Of a DNA stretch of 64,000 bases, positions 12,001-24,226 are shown one piece after another. The stretch lies in NCBI GenBank assembly GCA_911728455.2, contig OU452233.1, forward strand, positions 8,909,505 to 8,973,504, in the 5' to 3' direction. Below the pieces are notes generated by a model, which ran no database searches, had not been told where the DNA came from, and saw only the letters and a program-made list of their open reading frames with translations. Every line of letters begins with the position of its first letter. The first letter of the stretch is position 1. Origin of the DNA: Marthasterias glacialis. Lineage: Eukaryota; Echinodermata; Asteroidea; Forcipulatida; Asteriidae. A program made the translations under genes and the position numbers.

Positions 12001-15000
12001 ACACACACACACACACAAAAACGCGGAAACTCGTCCACCACACACTGAAAATTCTTAAAAAAAACTTCTTAATAACGTGGTCGCCCGGTCAATATAATTC
12101 CAACCTAATTTAATAACTGGAGTCACCATTAGGGGCGTTATAAACCATTAATTTGTCCCAATTTGGGGGAAAATTGCTTCTTTGTTTTTTGCGTATTTTT
12201 TTCACTTCAAAATCAAAATGGCCGCCGCACAGGGACCCGGGAGCAATAATAAGGCTTGATTGACAAACCTAAACTATTTTCTGGTCTGATAAGTGAGAAA
12301 TTAACGTATTGTAATTATTCTATTGTTAAAAAACTTGATATTGACCCCCCTAATACAGGCTGAAAACACAACATCTAAGATGGCCGCCAAATATGGCGGC
12401 CATTTTGAATTACCAAAAGCATTTCAAACTATCATGCGACTCATCACTATTACTTTTTGGGCAAAGCAAAAACAAAAACATTTGGAAAGTATATGTTCAA
12501 AAATTCAAACAAATTACAAAAACGTTAAACTCATTTGATCCAAAGTCAAACAAATAATTGCCATGGCAACAGCTAATACCCTGGTATGATCTTGGATATA
12601 TTTTAGGAAAAGTCAGACAATTTTGCGGCGATCAAAGTGATAAAAAGTTACGGACAAAAATTGTGTACGGGGGCACAGTGTGGACCCCGGTCCTGATGGG
12701 GTAAAAGAGTTGGCTTGCTCAATGCAGCCAAGAGGAGAACTATTCGAGATGGGTGGTATTGAGTCATCTCAAATGGTTGAAATCGAACAGAAGCAGATGA
12801 TAGAAGTATTGACCTTAAACAAACCGCGCTGGTTGGCTTGGACGTCCAAAATGTAGCAAAACATTCAAGTCTTGTTGACAGACCTTGTGACCAAATTCAA
12901 CATGTTTGCAAAACTTCTGTTTAAAGACCATACGTCCCATTATTGGTTGGTTTGTTTCCCCAAAAGTCTAAACAATTAATTGTTGAATATATGTGTAACT
13001 TTTTTGCAAACTGTGATTATCTGCTTTTGCTTTGCGTTGGTAGCTCCAGTTGGCAAAACCTCGGGCTGTGAAGTTGCAAAAAAAATGTCTATAAGAAAGG
13101 GGTTGGGGCGTTTTAGGCAGAATCATTCATGGGTTTGCAATTTTTTTCTTACATCTTACGTTTTCCTGGCTGTTTAAGCTTTTGGACAAAGGGAGGATTT
13201 TGAAACGTAAGCGGTCCTTTTTATATTGTTCTCATTATGGAAAATGACCCCTAACGGGGTGCCCATATTATAACGGTATTATAACATTGAAGTGTAAACT
13301 TAGTCTTTAGTTGACATTCCTGAAGGTTTGGGGGCTTCAATTTAATTATTTCAAACCGAGTTGACACATTTATATTAACATTTTCCTTTGATTTTGTACT
13401 CTAGCCAGGTATGGTAGTAGTCAATGTGATGCCAAGCAGGACTGATGTCACCGCAACTTGTAAGAGCGGCAAGCCCGGTCGAGAGCTTACAGTCTACCCA
13501 TTCTCTCTTTTTGATAGCAACTGGCATTTCGAGCTGTCCTTCAAAAAGTCGTCCGGAGGTTTTGGTCTCATAGAGGTTGGAACGTCTTGGTTCTACGACA
13601 ATCGTTTCGTCGACTCTTCGTTTTTGCCTGGTATTTAATTTGTTTAATTCACAAACCCTGGCCTCCACCCTTCCCACGTCCCCTTTTTCCCCAGCTTCTC
13701 TTCATCGATTTCTTTCAAGCAACGCACAATCAAGACTTTCAGATCATTTACCAGTCATGTGAAGGCCTGTTCAATCTAATACAAACAATACTGACATCTT
13801 TATTTGGGTAAGCTCGTTCACTGAAACTAAATTTCTCATGATTGACTGATGTGCAAGTCTTGCACGTATTGAAAACGAGAAAAAGAAAAGAAGGGAACAA
13901 ATCTGTTGAGATAATATTTAATACAAAATTCTTAAAACTAACGATATTCATAGATTTTATTTTATAAAAACAGTTACATTTATATAATTCAAGTAATTTC
14001 TTAACTTAAAGGTAGAATACAGGATTGGTATTCATCGAATTTATTTATTAGTATCTATCTGAAAGCTTACTGATTTAATATGAAGTTCATATATAGAGCT
14101 ATTTTTATATAATTATAGCTCTATGATTTCATACCAGTGCCAATCTTCCACAGAAATGTCTCTGTCTGAAATACGGTCAATGTAGTGAAGTTTGAAAAGT
14201 GAAGTCCCCCATTTTTATTTCGCTTGTACCAACTGAAATGAATGAAAAGTGTGCACGTTTTTTTTCTTTTTTTTCACTTTTTTCTTCTTCCCTTTGAAGA
14301 CGGATTGAGCTCAAATTTTCACAGGTTTGGTTTTTTAAATACATTTTATTTAATCACACAAATCCTATATTTTACCTTCGTTACAAAATATAAACCTAGG
14401 ACGAAGATGCTTATTCGAACTCATTGACTCTAGACTAATGCGGTAAGAATTTCAAATCATGCACAAATTTGTGCCACCATAGGTTTACGTGGGTTTAATG
14501 ATAACATTAACGTCGGTTGGGCACAATTCTTAATTGTTACAAATAACCAAAAACTTAAAGTCATGTCATTATCTCCGGTTTCCTTCGTTGATTTGTTGAA
14601 TTTATTTCACTTTCATTTACTAAATATTACTTTCCCAACCATACTATAATTTGTATAGCCATAAACAGAAACAAAATCTCGCGTATCTCTTGGTATACAC
14701 CAATCCGGGCGCGCAATGCTGGGTGCCGCGCGCAAGTGCTGCGGTGTCGTCAGTGCATATTTTTGTGCACAAAGACACAAGCAAATCTCATGCTCCTTTT
14801 CACTCTTTATGGAAATTAATTGTCTTCCTCAATGATTTACGCAATTTTCCTGACAGGACAGCATGATATAACTATGTACTACATACTTGATAAATATTTA
14901 CAATTTAACAGGCAGTAAATACTGAAACTATGACAAAAAAACCTTGCCGATGTAGCGCATTAAACCAGCGACTGTGAAGTTTCTGCGTCTATCTCACTAA

Positions 15001-16868
15001 ATCACATATAACCTGCACTGTTTTCAGGATGGTTCCGTTCCCAATTGGTTGCAAATATTTATGGACAGTGATCTACATTGGTGTATCATGCTGTCCTGTC
15101 AAAGAAATTGCGTAAATCGTTGAGGAAGACGTTTAGTTTCCATAAAGAGTGAAAAGGAAGCTAAATTTCTCGTGTCTTTATGCACAAAACTAGATTCATG
15201 TACACCGCAGCACTTGCGCGCCTGGATTGGTGTTGCGCGACATTTCCAGTTTGACTTTTATACATGGCTGCATGGGCGCCAAACATTAGATGATTGCGCG
15301 ACCAATGTTTACATGTCATCACGTGACTTATAGTGGGTATTACGTCGTCTCAGCTGATGGTAAAGACGAGCAAAGACTACAACAGAGCACAACGACAGTC
15401 AGCTTTTGGTAATAATAACACAGTTACGAAGCCCTTTTATTAAAGATGGTGTTGTGACATTGATTTTAATCACATTACCGTTTCATAAACTTCACTATTC
15501 TACGAGAAAAAGTGTATCTTGTGTCATGCACTACCTGCGTTGGAAGACGATATAGCCGCCCGTTGATTTTGTTTGTTATGCAAATCACTGTAATGAAAGT
15601 AAAGAACGTTGGACATTAAGCATTTATACCTAGCATCGCGGAATTTCAAATAGACAAAGGAATCACAGTTTTGGACAGCCTTTTCTAAAGGTGATTTCAG
15701 CTTCAAATGAATTGTGAAATTTTTGTGTTGAAAAGTGTGTGCTCATGGTCGTCTGGCCCTAACGTTCCGGGCAACTACCGCATCGTGAACATAACGTTCC
15801 TTGTAGAATGTCCAAGACTTACTGGAACTGTCCTTATGGCTTTATACGACCACTGGGGTACGGTCTCTGGTACAAACTCCAGTATTAGAATTATTCTTCA
15901 CAGATTTTAGGAAAGAAAAACCTCGATCGAATAAAAACAATGCAACAACCAACCTTACAACAACAGCACTTTCCTATCGAAGACGCCGTGTTTGTTGATG
16001 TTTACCCACTATAGGTCACGTGGCTTTGAGAGCGCAATCAGTCTAGTAATGAAAATTCACGAGTACTGTTTCATTTTTATTGATGTATTTTTTACAGTGC
16101 TAGTATGCTTTGCTCAAGTGGGTTTTGCCCACACAGAAATTACTGATTTGTTTGTCTTCTTTTTATTTATGTATTTATTTATTTATTTATTTATTTTTTT
16201 TTTTTTTTTATGTTTTGGCTTTCAGGTGTTCAGTTTGAAAGTTTTGGCACTGATAACTTCCTTGATCAGTCGGTAACGCTGGGGAAATCATACTCGTGTG
16301 TCAAACCGCTCACAGTGGTAACGGGGGTAGCGTCCGTACAGCTGTGGGACATGAACCTGCAACCGTTTGCTGAAGAAGCTGGTGGCAATTTTGGAGAAGG
16401 TAACCAATTGTAGATTGCAAGTAAAACAAGATATGAGAAAATAAAAACAACAACATGAGATTAGGCTTGCATACATTATACATTATAGCGAGACCAACTA
16501 ATTCAAAGTGATTTTTGCATTACTATGTTTATGTGATGAAGCTGTTTTATAAGACTACCAAGATGTTTTATTTATTTTTTAATTTTTTTGTTTTTAGTTA
16601 TGCGCATGCTCAAAACTATGCAGACAACAGAAATATACCTGATTAGTCTGCTGCCACCTAGCGTCCAAAAGTCTCCCATTGGTTATTAAGTTTTGTACCA
16701 TTTCTTTTTGTAGCCGAAACCTGCAATGCTGGGATGGGTGTGAATCTAATTGTCATCATTGCTGCCGTTGTGGGCGCATTGCTCCTCATCGTTGTCGTCT
16801 CTTTGGTGGTTATCGTAGTGGTGAAAAAACGGAAGAGGACAGGTGGCGCACCGTATTCCAACTTTTAA
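9054..16868 (+). CDS. LAMP-family membrane glycoprotein, gene 1 (CD68/LAMP3-like)
   Basis: Exons are 9054-9126, 11455-11747, 13405-13630, 16226-16399 and 16714-16868, with intron phases 1, 0, 1, 1 and GT-AG borders throughout, giving 306 aa. I chose ATG 9054 (A at -3, G at +4); an in-frame ATG at 9036 would add six residues. Residues 1-24 are a signal peptide and about 25-90 a Thr/Ser/Pro-rich mucin stretch. Then comes a LAMP domain with four cysteines, first pair 38 and last pair 37 residues apart; GKSYSC and QPFAEEAGGNFGE match the family's GNSYKC and QAF..GGQFG. Residues 265-292 form the transmembrane helix. The tail KKRKRTGGAPYSNF ends in YSNF, the YxxPhi signal that sorts LAMPs to lysosomes. 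The likely role is a heavily glycosylated lysosomal or endosomal surface protein. Family assignment is firm; LAMP1/2 versus CD68/LAMP3 orthology is not. The exon 3 donor (GTATTT) is weak. Confidence 0.9.
11247..11400. mobile_element. MITE with GACCGTTCC ends in gene 1 intron 1
   Basis: GACCGTTCCGGC at the left is matched by GCTGGAACGGTC at the right across 154 bp. It ends about 55 bp before gene 1 exon 2. Confidence 0.55.
11845..11965. mobile_element. Hairpin MITE (GAAATGGG / CCCATTT type)
   Basis: An imperfect palindrome centred on GGCGAAGCC with arms containing TCCCATTT and AAATGGGA, flanked by GTGCATTGTCGCAGAATG. A second copy of the same design is at 59150-59290. Lies in gene 1 intron 2. 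Confidence 0.6.
11993..12017. repeat. (AC)n microsatellite
   Basis: About 12 AC units in gene 1 intron 2. Confidence 0.9.
12808..13100. mobile_element. MITE family C, copy 1 (worn ends)
   Basis: Matches the copies at 23905-24211 and 49806-50100 over shared words such as GTAGCAAAACATTCAAG, TTGTTGACAGAC, CCCATTATTGGTTGGTTTG and GCAAACTGTGATTATCTG. The TAGACCTTTC ends seen in the other copies are eroded here. Gene 1 intron 2. Confidence 0.75.
14006..14379. mobile_element. MITE family B, copy 1
   Basis: Begins TTAAAGGTAGAATACAGG and ends with the rough complement (CCTATATTTTACCTT). Internal words CTGAAAGCTTACTGAT and ATTTTCACAGGTT recur in copies at 17205-17541 and 47179-47526. Gene 1 intron 3. 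Confidence 0.8.
14697..15232. mobile_element. Foldback element with about 170-bp inverted arms
   Basis: The left arm (about 14697-14868) and right arm (about 15083-15232) are inverted copies. They share CACCAATCC.GGCGCGCAA, TTTTCACTCTTTATGG, GATTTACGCAATTT and GACAGGACAGCATGATA. The 215-bp centre is unrelated between arms. Gene 1 intron 3, just upstream of the family F copy at 15288. Confidence 0.8.
15288..16045. mobile_element. Element family F, copy 1 (about 755 bp)
   Basis: Ends carry inverted GATTGCGCGA and AGCGCAATCAGTC. The interior is colinear with 28126-28880, with shared words AACACAGTTAC, TGTTGTGACATTGAT, TGCACTACC/TGCACTGCC, GTGTTGAAAAGTGTG and GGTACAAACTCC. No transposase frame. 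Gene 1 intron 3. Confidence 0.8.
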
Positions 16869-18125
16869 TTTGTTGAACTTTTAACTTTGAGCTTTTATAC
16901 ACAAGTAAGAGTGAATAGATCTGTGGTTAAGGGTATGATTAATATTTGGTTTGGAAGACTGCACCCATCAACTAATTTATCATAAACATACTTCAACCTG
17001 TGAAAATTCAACCAATTTCGTGGTGGTCTTGATTTTCTTTTTCTTTTTTCCTTTTTTTTTAAAATTTATTTTTATTTATTTTTTATTTTTTTTTTATTTT
17101 GGGAGGGGGTTCAGAACTTATGCACAATACTGTCCAGCTCCTGTTTCGAATTTGCAAGACAGAATTTGGACGGAAACATTTCTCAGAACAAAACCAGTGT
17201 CATGTTTAAACGTAGAATACAGGATTGGTATTCATCAAAATATTAGTATCAGTCTGAAAGCTTACTGATAATGATGTTCATACCAGTACCCAGTACCAAT
17301 CTTCTTTGAAAATAAGTTGTTTGCTATCTGAAATACTGTCAAAGTCGATTGTTACAATCGAAGTTAAGGACATGTTTACATGCTGAAAAGTGTGCGCGGT
17401 TTTCTCTATTTAATCCTGACTCGGACGACGGATCGATCCCAAATCTTCACAGGTTTTTTTTGCTTGTATATTATCATTTGAATCACACAAGGTATGAGAA
17501 CAGTGCACTATCAGCTTTACCAATCCTATATTTTACCATTAGATAAAGTCAGTTTTCAGATGAAGAAACCGTTCTTCTTTATTTAACCTTTAGGGTTGTA
17601 CGGTGTACTCCTCTCCAATCCTTTATACGCATTTCTCTATTTGTAAATTTTTATATCGGTAATGCTTGTTGCTTTTACACATTTTGTGGAGATTTAAGTT
17701 TGTTTCGGAGTTACACAAGGTGTAATAGTTTCTGTGAACGTCTGTCTTGTTATACAGTGAAAGTTCACATGATAATGGTCATGGCTTATATTGCTTGTGT
17801 TATACCTAACTGTTACGTATTCTCGATGAACAGTTAAAATGTTAAATCAACACTTAAAGAGTTCCATCAGTGACAACACTTTGAAAAGGTAAAATGTAAC
17901 TCAACTGAAGCGCTGAATTAACATTGTCACAGTTAAATCTCAGCTTCTAAAATCCTAGTTTGACACTTGTATTGTTAAGTGTAGTCACTGACCGAACCCT
18001 GTATGTGTTGATTTAACACTGGTTGTTTTTTAGTGTACCTGTGTATATAGAAGATGATGAAGAAATATCACTTTTAAATATGTATGGGAGAGAAAATCAT
18101 ACATGGATAACCCACGCAATTTAGA
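16869..18125. other. Region downstream of gene 1
   Basis: Holds a T-rich run (17038-17100) and the family B element at 17205-17541. No canonical AATAAA lies close after the gene 1 stop, so the polyadenylation site is not placed. Nothing else recognised. Confidence 0.5.
17205..17541. mobile_element. MITE family B, copy 2
   Basis: Colinear with 14006-14379, from GTAGAATACAGGATTGG to CCAATCCTATATTTTACC. Confidence 0.8.
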
Positions 18126-18340
18126 TAGGGACTAAAAACCTAATCAACATCATGCAAGGCTCCAGTCCGGGATTTGAGGGTTCAATGGGGTAATCGGGTG
18201 TTAGGGACTGAGAACACAATCCACATGCAAGGCTCCGGTTACGGGATTCGAACCAGGGTAAATCGGGTATAGGGACGGACTGAAAAACCCGAACGACATG
18301 CAATGCTCCGGTACAGGATTTAAACTGGTGTCACAGAGGT
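18126..18340. repeat. Three diverged tandem units of about 68-76 bp
   Basis: Each unit contains AGGGAC, CATGCAAGGCTCC (or CATGCAATGCTCC) and a GGGATTCGAACC-like word that resembles a tRNA B box on the minus strand. A related single unit is near 1270. Probably an amplified tRNA-like or SINE fragment. Confidence 0.6.
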
Positions 18341-20170
18341 GAAAGAAACCACTGAGCTGGCCTGAATGCCCTGTAGGCTTATACCACGTTGTCCACGTGG
18401 TAAAAATAAAATTAAATGCAGTAGCAACCTCTGAATCGAACCAGTTCTGCAATAAGGTCTTACAATGCATGGAGGTCAACTTTTAGAGGAACTTTGCGTT
18501 TTTCTGTAAGGTACCCTAGAAAAAATACCAACATTCTGACAGTCTTAACTGCGCAGTTTGTTTTCATTTTGTAATTTTGTACAAGTGTTGTAGTGAACTT
18601 TCACCTTTTTATACAGATTTTCTAATTATTTTAACTGAAATTTATTGGTTGATTGTCTTAATGTAGAAGAAAATGAGTGTACCAAAGTGGGTGTTTTTGA
18701 TACACTAATCAACTGAAATAATCCACCAGGGCTGATTAGAATTCTTAATATTGTGTAATCGAGATCTCATTTTGCTATACACATTAAATTTTGATATTCA
18801 TTAATTCATTAAAGGTGTATTAAAAATCACATTGCAACGTAAAAGTTGAATTGAGTGATCAAAAGAGACAATAGCATTACATGAAACATTAAAAACAATA
18901 AAAAAAAAAAGTAAAAGTAAGAGTAATAACATCAAACTATCTTTAAGTTTCATTTAAAAATGAAGAAAAGGTCCTGGGTTTTTCCATTGTGTTGTAGTGA
19001 AGAGTAAAATAGGTTTTTGTTAGTACTCATGTTTGAAGCCATTAGGCATATACAGGGACTCTTAGGTTAAGGGGCAGAGATGGTTAATTTACCCCATTTT
19101 TAATCAGACGCCTTTTATCATCCCCCCCCCCCCCGAATTTGCCTCAGTGTTTTGCCCGAATTGTTTCGGGGGGTTTGGCCACCCGCCAAAACCACCCTTT
19201 GTTTTCCTCAAGATTTTTTATTTTTTATTTTATTTATATTGGGGGTTTCGGCCTTCACTGAGGACATGGAACACTAGTCACCACATGACGTCCTACATTT
19301 CTTATTTTTTGTTTTTATTTTTTGTTACCCGAAACCCCCGTGTTTGTTTTGCTACAAACACAATTCTAGTTATTAATATTATTATTTTTGTTTCCGAAAA
19401 ATCTCATTGCTTTAACACAATGGAACGCGGCTGATCTCAGGAAACACACAAACAATACATCGAATAAAAACTTATGGTATAACTTAGTTTAATAAACAAC
19501 ATGACGTCAACATTGCGTCACTGTTGCCTGTTTTATAGATATTTTTAAATTTGTGGCGACCCGACGACTTGGTCATGCAACTCCGTTTGTACACATTCAG
19601 ATGCTTTCATAACGGATGGAATTCACTTAATTTTCACTCCAGTTGAAAGGTAAATTGAAAAGCCCAACACGGAAATAAGCCTCACCTTACAACATTTCTC
19701 ATAAAACAGTACTTTGATCAACAGTTCTGCACCCTATGTTCACGATATTGAAGAACATTTTTTTTGTTCCTCTGCTCAGAAGTCAACTTGGGAATTCTCT
19801 GTTTGCGATGAGAAGTGCCGTTAAACTTGTATAGCGCCATCGAGTGAAAGCTCCGAATATTTTCGTTTCGTTTTGACGAGATTGCATTTAATTTTCAGTG
19901 TTTTAGCCGCTCTTGAAAAAATGTGCGTTCGTGGTGGCTAGCAGAAGTTTAAAAATTACTTTATCTTGTTTGTAGATCCCCTTAGTGTTGAGGATAACTG
20001 CATCCATTTGAGTTATGATTTTGTATTATTCCCCTCAGGGCAATTCATGTACCATTTTGAAGCTACATATGACATAACCTTTTTAATGAAATAGACGACG
20101 TCATCACGTGTCAACTTTCATCACGTGTCAACTTTCAAAGGATATTGTTAAAAAAATTCTTTTGAACAGC
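18341..20170. other. Intergenic, no gene seen
   Basis: AT-rich. A CCCGAAACCCC.GTGTTTG word with the following TTTTGCTACAAA occurs at about 19326-19355 and again at 21802-21834, bracketing the element at 20171-21172; it may mark an older repeat family. No exon recognised. Confidence 0.4.
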
Positions 20171-21172
20171 ATAATTCGTCGCAGTTTTCACGAAGTGACA
20201 CAATAGACCTCACAACGGTAAAACCATGTTTCGAGATACTGCGAATTTTCGTTTGTTAAGTTTTAAAATCGCATTTTCGAATTGATTTCATGGTCAAAAA
20301 TCTTTTTTTTTTACTTTCTTAGAAAGCTGAAGTCTCAAAGGGTACGTAATTGTATATCTTTTGTTAAGGGAAACAATTATCAACGACTTACATCCTTATA
20401 AACAAAAACGTCACTTCGTGAAAACGAAAAAGTTCTCTATACACGGTTTTCGAGTTTTCACGAAGTGACGTATTCCGTGTGTAATAGTATAGACCATGTG
20501 ACCCTTGTTTACAAAAGAGTGACCTTGTACATTCCAGGGCAATTACTGGCAGGCAAGATACTGCATGGGACATATGAGAAATTTTACATTTTGTATCATA
20601 ATTTCCACATAAATTCAATGGCTATTAAAATGAGAGCTGAACTAGTTGTGAGATGTGCCCCTTTCCTTCATATCCAAAGTTGATGACAATCGGACAGTGC
20701 AATCTCCATAAAATGAAAGATTTAAAGTATTTTCCCATTGAGCCGTGTACAAATCCTGCCTGCAGGAAGTCCAGGTTCTGTGGCTCTTTTGTAAACATGT
20801 GATGTCACAGGTAGCATGGTCTATAGGGAATGGTGTCACTTCGTGGAATACACACAACGCGCGCGCGGTGTGGCGTTCTCCAATCAGTCACTTCGTGAAA
20901 ACTAAAAAAACATGCAAACCACGTTGTGTCACATGCAGTAAACACATGGACAAGTCTACAACATGTCACTTCGTGAAAACGAAAAATTCCAGTTTCAACC
21001 AAATTGAGCTTAGTGACACTACTGTAACTAAGCAACCAATATGTTTCAAGACTTGTTACTTGGCAGAAAGAAAGGTATCAGTGAATACCTTCTGAATATT
21101 AACATAACTAAAATCTGTACAAAAATTATTTTTGGAGCATTATGTCACTTCGTGAAAACTGCGACGAATTTA
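20171..21172. mobile_element. 1 kb DNA element with repeated CACTTCGTGAAAAC motif
   Basis: Inverted ends AATTCGTCGCAGTTTTCAC (left) and its complement (right, to about 21170). The motif CACTTCGTGAAAAC, or its complement, recurs near 20188, 20410, 20453, 20887, 20966 and 21144, with a shorter form at 20836. No transposase-like frame. The repeats look like multiple transposase-binding sites; this is inference. Confidence 0.8.
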
Positions 21173-22093
21173 TAGCTTACAGCTTTTAAATAATTTATTT
21201 TAATTTAAGCTCATCACAAGTGTCACTTATGCTCAGACACGGAGAAACTTTTACCCTGCTTCCGGTCAAAACCGGAAGTTAAAGTGAAAAAATAATGTTG
21301 GAAGTCTGCAGCCAATGGTTTGGAATGATTTGTGTATATTAAATTATGAATAAGATGTACCCTTTCAAAATGTAGGTTTGATGACGTCACCACATAAATG
21401 AGACTTCCCTATAGCGACACTTTTTGATAAGAGTCATTTTTATTTTGAACACTGTTTATCACATTGGAATAAAATATACATTAAAGTGTAGCTTACTAAA
21501 CTTAGTCAAAGCAGCCAGTAACGTCATCATCACGACATCGGTGACTGAAATACGACAGTTCATATCAACTGAAGTACACAAGATCAATTTCTCTTCTTTG
21601 TGTCATTTTGAAGTAAATAACCAATGTGACATGTTCATTTTATTTATGAACCTAGTTGACATGTTCTTCTTGTCCAAACAGGAAATGCAAATGGTACATA
21701 GTAAGAGTTATGTAACGGTGTGCGACCGAATTCATAACGTATTTTACCAACAGACTTATTTTTCAACATGAAATTTTGATGTTATTTGTTTTTCAACTGA
21801 CCCGAAACCCCCTGTGTTTGTTTTGCTACAAAACACAGCAACTGTTGCCTGCTCCCGGCTCGTAACGCCTATGTTTGAAGCGCGCGTATTTTTTGGTCAA
21901 AAACCGATGTAATTTTAAGCTCAGTTGGTCAACGCAGTCGCGAGAAAATAGTGAACACCCCTTCCACTGCTTTCAAACATCGGATTTCGGACTCACGAGA
22001 TCAGAATTAAATGTTTTTACTCATTTTTCGAAAACTATAGCAATTCAGGCAACAAATACTTCCAATCAGGTTTTCCCATGACCATATTAAAAG
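21173..22093. other. Intergenic, no gene seen
   Basis: AT-rich. Includes a CCGGTCAAAACCGG palindrome near 21260 and the repeat word noted at 21802. No exon recognised. Confidence 0.4.
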
Positions 22094-22594
22094 AGGGATC
22101 TAAGGTCAAGTTCAGTCTTGTGATGTACTCATTTTCCCAAATAGATAGAGTCCTTATGGAAGTGGAAAGAAAATTACAAATCTCTACCTCACGTTAAAAC
22201 GGTGTAAAATGCCATTGCTGTTATCCCCTTCTGGTGCAAAATTTAACAATAACATAAAAAAAACCATCCAATGGCGTCACACTTCAAATACATGTACTGC
22301 ACATTTTTGTGTGTACGGGGAATTTTGGTTCATTTCTGATTTTCCATGATGTTCAGACAAAACAGTGTTGAATTTGACCTTTCGACTGACGAGAAATTCC
22401 TCCCCTGGAATGTACAGACCCATTTGTTGTTGACACCCAATGACGTCAAATTTTTGCTTTGAAAGAGTATGAAAGAGTATGAAAATAATATGGCATTTTT
22501 TAACGTGAGGTTAGAGACTTGGTATTTTTCTTTCCACTTTCATCGGAAAACGAGTGCATAATAAAACTGAATTCGACCTTCGAACCCCTTACCC
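22094..22594. mobile_element. Foldback element with about 95-bp inverted arms
   Basis: The left arm (about 22100-22200) contains GGAAGTGGAAAGAAAA and CTCACGTTAAAA; the right arm (about 22496-22590) has TTTTAACGTGAG and TTTTCTTTCCACTTTC. The arms are imperfect inverted copies around an unrelated 300-bp centre. Confidence 0.75.
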
Positions 22595-23290
22595 ATTTGT
22601 AAATCTTCGAATAATTGTTGATTCCATTATAAATCTTATGATTTGTTTACAGTTAACACTTCCGCTCCCTATTAAGCCCTTAAGTACAGCACAGCCTTGT
22701 TTGGATTTGCCAAATCGAACCAGCATATTATGAACGTGCACAAAATCCCTAATAACACACCAGAGACGTTTTTCCATAGAACTTTTTCTATAGTAAACGA
22801 CCATGCCACTCTGGTGGTACAAGGTACTTCAAAATGATAAAAGAAAAACCTGAAACGGCCTTCAACTTTGATATAACTTAGCGCGCCTTTTCACCACTCT
22901 AAAAACCGGCTATACACTTCAACAGAGTATAATATTAAGTTCGCCATGAATAGTTTAAAGGGGTTGTGCGATATTGTTTTGGTTTTGTTTTTCATGTTTG
23001 TATTTTTGTTTGTCAATTGCGGGCGTTTATCGCTTTGTTGTTATTGTGTGCTTTATTGTATTCCCTGACTGTTTCAATCCATAATTAAGGTGATTCATTA
23101 TGCAGAGACATGCATTGTGTTTGAAGAGGTGTTAGTGTGGCGGTGCTTCGGTGACCTTTACCGATGACCAAAAAATCGAATACTTGTATACTGCCCACGA
23201 ACAGTTTACTGGTACATTTCACACAAGGCAGTGTGTGATACTAGATTCAGAAAACGGCTGTTGCGTTGAGAAGAAAGAAGTGCAGCAAGG
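22595..23290. other. Intergenic upstream of the orphan first exon
   Basis: No element or gene recognised. The last 100 bases contain no obvious TATA box. Confidence 0.35.
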
Positions 23291-23333
23291 ATGGACACGG
23301 CTGTTGCATTTACTGTGATTCTGGTTTGCATAT
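23291..23333 (+). CDS. Orphan signal-peptide first exon (LAMP array type)
   Basis: ATG in a good initiation context (A at -3, G at +4) encodes 14 residues, MDTAVAFTVILVCI, then a phase-1 GTGAGT donor. The array's own first exons have the same design: short, hydrophobic, phase-1 donor. No LAMP body exon lies between here and the gene 2 first exon at 31510. Spliced to gene 2 exon 2 (38951) it would stay in frame and supply an alternative signal peptide. It may instead be a remnant of a lost copy, or chance. Only transcripts would settle it. Confidence 0.45.
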
Positions 23334-23378
23334 GTGAGTCCATCCATTCTTTTACCATAAATAAATTTTAAATAAATA

Positions 23379-23613
23379 AAGCCCCGCCCCTAAACGTATT
23401 GACCAATCACAGCATTGGCTAAACCACCACTATACACGTAAGCAACACAATGTGTGCCTCTTCAATGCCACACTGCACTCGTGAACGCCCGCTACAACTA
23501 CGCGCACGCATGTTTACATTTTCAAATAGAATTTTTTTCGTGTCGGACTTTTGTAGGACTTTCGTTGGCGTAGCCAAGGCTGTGATTGGTCAACACGTAT
23601 GGGGGCGGGGCTT
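23379..23613. mobile_element. MITE with AAGCCCCGCCC ends
   Basis: AAGCCCCGCCC.. and TTGACCAATCACAGC at the left are inverted at the right (GCTGTGATTGGTCAA, GGGCGGGGCTT). 235 bp, starting 45 bases after the orphan exon. Confidence 0.85.
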
Positions 23614-23904
23614 AATGGATCGGTCTATTCAAAATAATTTTTACGCGGTCACCATAAACTGCATTCAGTTAGACACGTCACAAATCAAAGAAGAATGAGA
23701 GGGGACCAGTTGCTCTATGATAAATGATGCCACTTTTACGGGATACCATTTATTTTGAGCGGCGCGTCAGGCCTAATTAAAATGTCCCATATTATGGGAG
23801 ATTTTCTTGTCACAATTCCAGGGGTTTTGATCGAGACAACCTCGGTACCAAAATAAATGGCGCGGCGAGATCAATACCCCTGGGAACGAAGTTGAGACCA
23901 GATA

Positions 23905-24211
23905 TAGACCTTTCTTTTGCAACGTCACAGCCCGAGTTTTTGCCACGAAGATGGAAAAACTACGGGGAGCCATGAATGCAAAGCACGAACAGATAATCAC
24001 AGTTTGCAAAAATGTAACACAAATATTAGAAAAATTTTTTTAAAGTTGTTGGAAACAAACCAATAAATAATGGGATGTATTTTTTTTAAATAGAAAGTTG
24101 CAAAAATCTTGAATTTGGTCACAACGTCTGTCAACAAGACTTTAGTGTTTTGCTACATTTGGCCGTCCATGCCAACCAGCACGGTTTTTTTATCAACAAT
24201 GGAAAGGTCTA
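23905..24211. mobile_element. MITE family C, copy 2
   Basis: Bounded by TAGACCTTTC and GAAAGGTCTA. The interior is the reverse complement of the copy at 49806-50100. Confidence 0.85.
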
Positions 24212-24226
24212 TTGACTGGATAGGAC

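Noticed and set aside
13577-13811. Alternative frames over gene 1 exon 3
   Set aside because: Out-of-frame shadows; the LAMP frame with matching phase and length (226 nt, as in gene 3) is clearly the coding one.
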